Part shown: positions 54,161 through 61,507 of the stretch, piece after piece
How the letters are laid out: each line of letters opens with the position of its first letter
Position numbering within the stretch: position 1 is the first letter of the stretch
NCBI RefSeq assembly: GCF_004359215.1
Contig: NC_090610.1
Coordinates: forward strand, 12,066,967 to 12,128,473
Source: Bremia lactucae
Taxonomy: Eukaryota > Oomycota > Peronosporomycetes > Peronosporales > Peronosporaceae
Direction of reading: 5' to 3'
DNA length: 61,507 nt
Program-made: the position numbers and the translations under genes
Notes under the pieces: model-generated
Told to the model about the DNA's origin: nothing
The model's database searches: none
The model's input: only the letters and a program-made list of their open reading frames with translations

Positions 54161-54235
54161 TTTTAATTTGCCGAAAGATCTTGGAGAGAAAACGAAAAAT
54201 GTCGAGCTGACGCAATAAATAAGGACAAATCTCAT

Positions 54236-54937
54236 ACGTTTTTCATTCTACACGTATCATACTAAAGTCTAGAAGATTGCAGACCGTGGAAAAATCTTTC
54301 CAAGATCTAGTACCGCCGTCTTGACAGAAAGTGACGCGGTGTCGCGAGCTTGGCTTCTTTAATAGAAACGTTGGTAAGCCCTACTTAGCGCTTTCAATAG
54401 CTAAGCTGACGTTGCACCATTAGCTTGTGATATTATTCTATTGGATGGTCTCGCCTTCACTTATCCTACTGAAGTTTTCGTATGCCCCTATTGTATCTTA
54501 ATTAATTGAAAAACGTTAAAGTTCGATTAGAAGAGTAACCAATTGGTTAATAGATATGAATGAAAGCAGTAGGACCTGTCTAAATTAATAATGCTAAGGA
54601 CGTCTCTTCCTGATATTGTAAAGAGGTTATTATTTTAGAAAAGTGTGCTACTACCAAATAAATTAATTATTTCGCTTTTTTGAAAGGATGTGGTTATAAA
54701 AGTAAGGCCTCTCTGCTAGTATTGCACGGTTAGTGTAAAAGGAAACGTATTTTGGGACTATTTAAATTACCTCAAGTGGTCATGACGTAGCAAAAAGCCA
54801 CAATGGAAAAAGCCCGTCAAAGCTGTTTTGCTGGATGATTCATTGATTAAAATTTCCGGCCAAAATCAGTTAACCATCTCTCATTTAATATCTTTTATAG
54901 TCTTATAATACAAGAACCTATCAAAATAGAAATTGAA
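54236..54937. other. Intergenic, no gene seen
   Basis: AT-rich upstream region of the transporter gene. No open frame or repeat that I can name. Confidence 0.5.
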
Positions 54938-55386
54938 ATGGGGCACTACGACTTGTACTGTTTCAGTACAAGTCCACTTCACACTGCTTCAGTTATGAGT
55001 GGTGCCTTACGTCAGGTGACGTACACTGTACGTGTAGAGGAAGACTTCTCTTAAGACAAGTAGACTTAAGAGGTCAAAATGAAAACTGTATTAAATATAG
55101 TTAAGTGTCTCTTAATCTATCTTTGTAAATGCTAACTTAAATATAACCTAATACTAAACATGTAAATGAATTCTTATCTCTTTCTTATTCGTAACTCTCT
55201 TTGATTACTCCTACAGCTGATTAGTCTGCGGAATAAATAGATATAATGGCCTATACCTATGTATGGATAAGAATTCAGAAAATTACTACATAAAGTAATA
55301 TCCTCCAAATATTATCTACCTTTTGATAATATATTAATTAACAACTTTTAAGTGTTAATTTCATGTAACGATACACCCCGTTACAT
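54938..55386 (-). repeat. GyD LTR (about 449 bp), minus strand
   Basis: The minus strand starts TGTAACGGGGTGTATCGTTA and is preceded by a polypurine tract (55387-55397, GGGAGGGGTGA when read on the minus strand), so it is the 3' LTR of a minus element. Its lower end (near 54938, GTAGTGCCCCA) is approximate. The start matches 57431. Confidence 0.6.
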
Positions 55387-55502
55387 CACCCCTCCCTTAA
55401 ACGACAATCACTCTGAATGTTATTGGATGGAGTGGTCGCTATGTGACCACTTAATTTTTAAAACGATGTTAATTAGTCAGATCCATCATTTTAAATTCCA
55501 TC

Positions 55503-55925
55503 GCATGAAGGATCAACTCATGCGGGGTGACGATAGTGCTGCGCCTTCGGCTGCGGTTCGTGCAGCCGCGGGTGACGCACTGTTATCTCTTGCGGCAGAC
55601 GTTCCGTCTGCCGTTGTGTTTTCCACTCGCACAACACTAGATGTTGCGAGTGCACGTGGTGATTCACCACGTGAATACGACCCCTCTTTGGAGGTCGACT
55701 ACGAGTGCGAGTCGGATGAAATGGCCGACTCGGGGAGAATGGAACAGTCGCCTGATATCCGTCATGCGGCTGACTATGAGCCTTCGAATGAGAGGGCTCA
55801 TTTTGATAGACGAGTAAACAGTCTATTTGGATCCGACGATGAGGATGATCCCTCATCGCCCGTACGATCTTTCGTACGGTCTCCCATACGGTCACCTGCA
55901 CGTGTCTCTGTGCAAGGTGACGACG
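55503..55925 (+). pseudogene. GyD gag N-terminal part
   Basis: Open frame from ATG 55506 (MKDQLMRGDDSAAPSAAVRA) to the single N at 55926: Ala-rich, then strongly acidic, then an SPVRSFVRSPIRSPARVS Arg-Ser repeat. It resembles gag leaders of the DNA at 14.5 kb. It is on the opposite strand to the adjacent 3' LTR, so the two do not belong to one intact element. It is cut at the N. Confidence 0.6.
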
Positions 55926-55926
55926 N
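55926..55926. other. Single N at a join
   Basis: One N separates gag from integrase of the same strand, with all of protease-RT-RNase H missing. The identical situation is at 13247. Confidence 0.9.
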
Positions 55927-57290
55927 TATATAGATGGGTGGCCAACTATATTCGCTCTTGCGAACAGTGTCAGCGCATTAAGCCTGCACCGTCCAGCAGT
56001 GCGCCACTGAAGCCGCTGCCGATTCCAACCAACTGTTGGAAGTCAGTAAGTCTGGACTTCATCTTTGGCATGCCGCCGGATCATAAAGGTCGGACAGGGC
56101 TAGTCGTCTTTGTAGACAGACTGAGCAAAATGGTACATTAAGCACCATGTAAGAAATCGATCACAGGCAAGGAGGCAGCTCTTGTTCCTGGATCATGTTT
56201 ACCGACTACACGGGATGCTCGAGTCCATAATATCGGACAGGGATCCACGTTTTACGTCTGGATTTTGGTGACATGTGTTCGAGCTGCTAGGTAGCAAGCT
56301 CACATGTCGACCGCAGATCATCCCTAGACCGATGGCCAAACAGAACGTGCCAATCGGGTCCTGGCGGATGTCATACGCACTATAGCAACTTCCAAAGAGT
56401 GAAGCAAGCAATTGCACTTAGTGGAGTTCGCTATGAATAACAGTGTTCACGCCGTAATAAGTGAGACATTGTTTTATATTAACTGACTGCGCCATCCTCT
56501 GACGCTAGTCTCGTTTGTGTGCAGCCCGAGTCTTAGTGGGGGAGGGTCCCTCACTATGCTCGGTGCGAAAGAGGGGCATAGTTTCGTCAATATGACGATG
56601 ACCCATGAGGGTATCATCTCAAGGACAGAAACTTTCCCAAATGACCCTGCCAGTTTAGCAGTGGTCAATAAAACTACGCCTTATGACCGACCTCTTGGCG
56701 GTATCATAGGCGAGTTTGATGCTAAAAGCGTGAGCAAGGCTCAACGCTTTGTGGATGAGCGATTAGCCATCACACGTTAAGTCCGTGACGCAATGGCAAG
56801 CGCACAGGACAAGCAAAAAGAATATGCGGACCGAAATGGTCGCATCAAAAATGAACGCTTTAAAGTGGGTGAAAAAGTACTATTAAGTACTGCTACCCTA
56901 CAAAAAATGCAATTTCTGTACTACCTGGAGGTACTACGAAGTTGCAGCCGCGTTTCATTGGGCTTTTTACTGTGGTTGAAGAGGTTGGAGACCTAAATTA
57001 TAGGCTCACCCTTCCCCCGTATATGAAGACGCACCCCGTTTTTTTACGTGGGTCGTCTAAAACGGTATGAAAACCCAAATGAGGTCACATGTCCCCATCT
57101 GGCTAAGGAGACCGATGGTGACGCCGACTGTGAGTCGAGCGTCGTTCGGGTGAGGGGGACAGAGAAGGCGGAAACTTTCAGCCGAATGACTTCTCCCTCC
57201 ACGAACAGGACTTGGAGAGCGAGCGATACCTTGCGCCTAATGTGGGTCCCTCAGCTTCAGCTTCTCCACGTTCATTCGCAATGTTAAAGA
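55927..57290 (+). pseudogene. GyD integrase
   Basis: Begins inside the H2C2 domain (RWVANYIRSCEQCQRIKPAP), then SVSLDFIFGMPPDHKGRTGL with the first catalytic Asp, VVFVDRLSKMVH and a stop. The core continues in other frames to about 56470. The C-terminal domain is at 56793-57070 (DKQKEYADRNGRIKNERFKV, GEKVLLSTATL, then VGRLKRYENP). Frames shift repeatedly. Confidence 0.75.
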
Positions 57291-57333
57291 CATAGGACGC
57301 GAAGCTTGGCTTCCGTTAAAAACACTTAAGGCA

Positions 57334-57430
57334 CTTAAAGGGATGGTCAATATACTTAATTAAAGTGATTAGACCACCACTTGGTGTGGTTCACATTTGT
57401 GACCAACCCTTGTGCATGTGATGCATATAT
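57334..57430 (+). repeat. Copia LTR scrap
   Basis: CACTTAAAGGGATGGTCAAT through GTGTGGTTCACATTTGTGAC and CCCTTGTGCATGTGATGCA match the LTR at 32850-32965. It ends exactly where the GyD LTR start begins. Confidence 0.6.
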
Positions 57431-57559
57431 GTAACGGGGTGTATCGTTGCATCAAATTAACACTTAAAGGTTCTTAATTAATATGTAACAAAGACTTAAC
57501 GCGAATCGCGTTAAGTTTGAGAAACGAACTCCAACCGGTGCAAAGTATAAATTGCATCA
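57431..57559 (+). repeat. GyD LTR 5' part
   Basis: TGTAACGGGGTGTATCGTTG and following bases match the minus LTR at 55386. Truncated near 57560 by GyA-7. Confidence 0.6.
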
Positions 57560-57687
57560 GCTGTCACGTGAGGATGGGCTTCCATGCCTCACGTGGGGTA
57601 ATCCCTGTCCGTGTTGAGTTGAGAGCACGAAGAGAGTAAAAAGGGATGTCTATACCCTTTCGCTCTGGGGGAGGGCTCGCATCTCTA

Positions 57688-58185
57688 TTAAGATGCGGTA
57701 TGCAATTGACGTTTTGCAATCGAACTACAGGCGCCAGGGGCGCGTGTTTTCCGATGGACCTTCTGGACCATCGGATGGGTCTTGTCATACAGATAGACGA
57801 GGCCCTCAACGTCAGCAGCCAGCTGAAAACGAGGCTCCCAGCTGCCATGTGAAGGCGGATAACCACGCCAGCGAACAAGATAATTCGTTCGCTGTCCCTT
57901 CACATCACAGTGGTTTTGGCTACGTTCCACAAGGAAACGTTGAACACCGTGGGAATCCTTCAATGGTTGTGGTGGAGGAGGGAAAATTAGATCCGAACCG
58001 TGGGTCGGATATAATGTTGAGGATCGACAAAAATGGACCACTTCCTCGATGATGGAGGAGGGGCTTGACCACGAGCGCGGCCAGCCACGCTCGTTGGAGC
58101 GACAGTGCAGGCTCACTATATCGAACAGCCTTCCAAACGTTCGAAGAGTGCGTACTCCATGTTGGATTACGAACGGTAATATCAC
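57688..58185 (-). pseudogene. GyA-7 chromodomain segment
   Basis: Frame of 165 codons; residues about 82-138 (57942-57772) form a chromodomain: QRFLVERSQNHCDVKGQ, then TNYLVRWRGYPPSHGSWEPR with the Y-x-V-x-W strand and WEP, then the helix VEGLVYLYDKTHP. Chromoviruses use this domain at the integrase C-terminus to target heterochromatin. The preceding Pro-rich spacer (FPPPPQPLKD) links to integrase, which is in a different frame. Confidence 0.82.
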
Positions 58186-58189
58186 GCTC

Positions 58190-59640
58190 TTCGCGATGAG
58201 CTGTCGTCAGTTCATCGCAGTTTCAAGGTTATTTGGAACCGGCATGAAAAACTTTAGGTTCAGCATGAGAATCTGGTTCGCGATCACAAGAAACTTTTGG
58301 GGATTCTTGAAAAAGGTGGTCAAATCCGTCCTCGGAAGAAGCCGCGTACTGATGGTACGGGCGGAGCCGACCAACCTAAAAGGTAGGATGCGTTCGCATC
58401 CTACGTGGCAATTCTATTGTATGCATTGCTTCTGCGATGCAGTACACGGAAAGAACCAATGAACTTGTGTAGTGGTTTACTGCTACCCACATTAGTGACT
58501 ACATGCTTAGGTAGGTTTACCGTAGAGAGTAGCACGAGATCATTAATATTAAATGAATGAACATTTGCTCTTCCATGTTTGTCTGCATTCCGTTTCTGTC
58601 GGTCCACTGTGTTAGCAACGGAATCCTGAACGAAACGGAGTATTGATTCTCGAGTTAGCAGAAACTCTTCTGCTAACTCATTTGTTTTGTATTTTTCAGT
58701 ACGCTTTGTCCGCACTGCCATCAGATCTTTCTCATCTTCGATGTCGATATCTCCGACATCGACATCACTCGCGTCGTTGTGATCTTCGACGCGTGATAAG
58801 CATGAGCCAGAATTGGATTTGCTCGTGCGAGTCCCCCCCCTTAAACTTGAGGATCCCTCTAATTGGGTGGGTATGCAAGGATGGCGTAAGCCATTCACAA
58901 AGAACGGTGTATGCGTTGTTGACGCATGCACCCAATTATTGATGGCGAATTCGACCATCGGTAAGAACTCGCTTCATTTGGATATGATTGGACATTACCT
59001 CGAAGTATCTCTTCGAAGACGCGATTTACGCGTTCTGTTTGACCATCCGTTTCTAGGTGATCGGATGTTGACATAGTCAGCCGTGTTCCGAGAGATCGGA
59101 ACACGGATTGCCAGAACTCCGCCGTGGTTCTTGGATCTCATCCGAAACCAATTCACGGGGTAACCCATGGGAGTTTGAATACCGTGTCGATAAAGACACG
59201 GGCACAACCCGGAGCCGTAATCGACTCGCACTGCAGCAAGATGTACCATCTTGCTGAATCTGTCTACAAAAACAAGGTTTTTCATTGTTTTTGTGATCGT
59301 CTTGGGGAAATCCGAAGACGAAGTCCATAGATACGGACTGTCAACGCTTTACCGTAAGTAAAAGAGTTTGAAGAGGTGCACATGATGAAGGGCTAGGATT
59401 CACCCGTGACATACCTCGCAAGCACGAATGTACTTGCGCACGAACTGATACTGGCGGGTCCAGTTAAAGTATCAAGTTCACTGTAAGATAAGTCTTTTCA
59501 CATCCACGATGCCCACTTGCTGGTGCATCGTGACACTCCTAAATGATGCGCAAGCGCAAATCATTGTGAGTTGGGACGACGACACGTGGGGTGTCGCCGT
59601 TAACGGCTGTGTAATACAATAAGCTGTTACGTGTTGTGTA
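58190..59640 (-). pseudogene. GyA-7 integrase
   Basis: Core in pieces: SMDFVFGFPQDDHKNN (59328), FVDRFSKMVHLAAV (59275), MSTSDHLETDGQTERVNRVF (59075-59015), then a clean frame 58958-58401 with EFAINNWVHASTTHTPFFVN, an acidic linker (VDVGDIDIEDEKDLMAVRTK), FLLTRESILRFVQDSVANTV and the start of the C-terminal domain (FNINDLVLLSTVNLPKHVVT). The zinc-binding domain near 59430-59640 is degenerate. At least three frameshifts. Confidence 0.8.
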
Positions 59641-59812
59641 TCGATCGGATGACGATCGATATAAAGCCTGTAAATTTTTAAAATATTTATCGGATGGATT
59701 CATTAAATGATCCATCAAACAAAGAAGGTCCTTATCTTCTTTATATGCACTTTATGGCATCAACTAAGGGTGACGACGGAACACTCGTAGTGAGTGTTGC
59801 AACAGTAAGATC

Positions 59813-60220
59813 TTATTCACTGTTGGGGTGTACAGCTGACTCGAAATCGGGTCGGCGTGATACCGCATCAGCGACGACATTAACTCGTCCTGGTTTATAT
59901 TCGACGGAGAAATTATACTCCGCGAAGAAGGATAGCAACCTCACCATTATTTGCGAGAGGTGTGGGCTATTTACGGCCGTGCGTAATGACGCATGGTATG
60001 TATGTACGATGAACGGTCTATCTCCTCGGACCCTAAATTTAGCCAATGCATATATCATGGCAAGGAGTTCCTCGTCATGCACTGGGTAATAGCGTTCAGC
60101 TGGTTGCAGCTCGCGCGATTGGTAGACGACGTATTGCATTAACACGCAGCCGATTGCGAAATCGCTTACGTCACAGACCACATGGAATGGTCTGTCTTGA
60201 TCTGCAATTGCCAAGATGGG
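59813..60220 (-). pseudogene. GyA-7 RNase H
   Basis: In frame with RT after one TAG: RPFHVVCDVSDFAIGCVLMQ (Asp), a small deletion, ELQPAERYYPVHDEELLAMI (Glu), and FIVHTYHASLRTAV where the usual TDH Asp is Tyr. Ends FSVEYKPGRVNVVADAVSRR. Loss of that Asp should abolish activity. Confidence 0.8.
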
Positions 60221-61507
60221 CTATTGCATCAAGCTTTGCTTGATACCTTCAAACGAACGCTGACAATCCGCATTCCATAACCATTTCTCGTCTTTTTTCA
60301 AGAGACGAGAGAGATGAACTGTCATTTCTGCATAATTGCGTGAGTACTTGTGCAAGTACGCCGCTAAATTAAGAAACTTTCTAAGTCCTTTGACATCGAC
60401 TGGAACTGGCCAGTCGGTGATTGCCTTGATCTTTTCGGGATCAGGGCGCACGCCGTGTTTACCGACGATGCACCCAAGAAGTGGTATTTCGCTTGCAGCG
60501 AATATACACTTCTTGAGATTCGCGTACAACTTATGCTTTCGCATAAGTGTAAGAACCTGACGAACGTGAATTTTTTGAGCTTCCACGCCCGTTTTACCAT
60601 CCATGGCCCGGCTATGGGCGAATACATCGCCAAAATAACTCGGTGCGAATTCTCGCACCGGTCTCAACAGATTTGTTGCACATCTGTTGAATGTTGCAGG
60701 GGCGTTACTAATCCCCTGAGGAATCACTAGCCATTCCCAGAGCATCCCACCGGGAGTGCTCACTGCTGTGTACGGAATGTCCCGCTCACGCATAAGGATT
60801 TGATAGAATCCATATATTAGATCTATAGAAGAAAAGATCGTACTCTTAGCTATACCATCTATGATTACGTCTTTTCTCGGTATCGGCGTTTGAGCCGGTA
60901 TTGTTGCAGCATTCAGTTTATTGAATGCGTGCACTATCCGCCACCCTCCTGTGGCCTTTCGCAAATAGAAGGTCGAAAAGCTATGTGGGGAGGTTGATTC
61001 CCTCACATGGCCTGCTTTTACTCGATCGGTAAAGAATTTATCGATCGCAAGTACTTGCTCACGAGGCAGTGGCCACTGCTTCATGACACAGTACTTCGAG
61101 CCCGGTTTGAGCTCGATCTCATGTCGAGTGCCTTTATCCTTAGGCAACTCGCATGGAACTGCTTCAGGGAATACATCCCTGAATTCTATTAAATCCTCGT
61201 ATAGAGGATTTCCCTTGAGTGACTCCCAAGATTGAGTACTGTATCTTTCAATCCGAGTCTTCACATCGAGGACACTTTCGTCCATCGATGAGCTGCTGAG
61301 AACCCGTTCGTTCTCTGCAAAAATTACCGCTGACCGAATGTCGGTTACGTAATCGTCCTCTGTGACGAGTACGCAGATCTGCTTGATTTTCCCACAATGC
61401 AGATCTCTCAAGAACCGCTTAGGTTCTAGGGTTGGTAATTGAGTTATCTCCGAAGTTAACTTCGGAGGCGCATACAGATCAAGAGTAGAAGCGCCTACTC
61501 TCGATCC
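60221..61507 (-). pseudogene. GyA-7 reverse transcriptase, open to the window edge
   Basis: A continuous minus frame of 428 codons with no stop until TAG at 60221-60223. Motifs: KLTSEITQLPTLEPKRFLRD, EFRDVFPEAVPCELPK, TGGWRIVHAFNKLNAATIPA, TIFSSIDLIYGFYQILMRER, LVIPQGISNAPATFNR, and the catalytic box APSYFGDVFAHS, where the first Asp of YxDD is Gly. Then LMRKHKLYANLKKCIFAASE, PDPEKIKAITDWPVPVDVKG and YLHKYSRNYAEMTVHLSRLL. The frame continues upstream past 61507. Despite the long frame the catalytic change and the stop before RNase H make it non-functional. Confidence 0.85.

Larger units (their letters stand above)
57560..61507 (-). mobile_element. GyA-7: minus-strand Ty3/gypsy chromovirus, runs off the right edge
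   Basis: Minus strand from the edge: RT, RNase H, integrase, chromodomain, then truncated at about 57560 without the 3' extra region or LTR. Gag, protease and 5' LTR lie beyond the window. It is the least decayed GyA copy here and served as reference for the others. Confidence 0.85.

Noticed and set aside
1..61507. tRNA, rRNA, CRISPR or bacterial operon signals
   Set aside because: None were recognised by eye; direct repeats present are LTRs, duplications or short tandem arrays. Short RNA genes could still be missed without a covariance search.

Overview
The window is a transposon-rich, gene-poor stretch of an oomycete genome, most likely Peronosporales (Phytophthora or a downy mildew). Three observations support this: an intact Crinkler (CRN) effector gene with LFLAK-like and HVLVxxP motifs, MLO-like membrane proteins of the non-plant type, and chromodomain-bearing Ty3/gypsy retrotransposons with short (about 70 bp) GT-AG introns in the host genes. 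Genus and species cannot be fixed from the sequence alone.

Layout. 1-2179: 3' part of a spliced orphan gene that runs off the left edge. 2643-11262: an old full-length gypsy element (called GyA-1 here) with an internal inversion. 11263-19300: a graveyard of gypsy and copia pieces, including two 100-N gaps and one single-N join. 17711-22550: fossil HSP70 copies surrounding the intact CRN gene (20022-21275), which encodes an unusual C-terminal trypsin-like protease domain. 22262-32812: two inverted arms of about 1.2 kb (HSP70 fossil plus LTR plus gag start) flanking 8 kb that holds a second gypsy family (GyB, 23470-25837), frame-broken ORFs, and the 3' half of a third family (GyC, 27480-29630) fused to the 5' half of a GyA copy. 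32835-33342: copia LTR. 34385-42455: second full-length GyA copy. 42456-46147: a deleted GyA copy on the minus strand. 47650-54235: the only gene island, with two tandem MLO-like genes (+) and a convergent sugar transporter (-) with an intron. 54938-57559: pieces of a fourth gypsy family (GyD) with another single-N join. 57560-61507: a minus-strand GyA copy running off the right edge, with the best preserved RT and chromodomain in the window.

Likely functional host genes are the left-edge gene, the CRN-protease, the two MLO-like genes and the transporter. Everything else recognised is retroelement or pseudogene. No RNA genes or CRISPR arrays were seen. Family names GyA to GyD are local labels. 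All homology statements come from reading motifs by eye; no database search was run.
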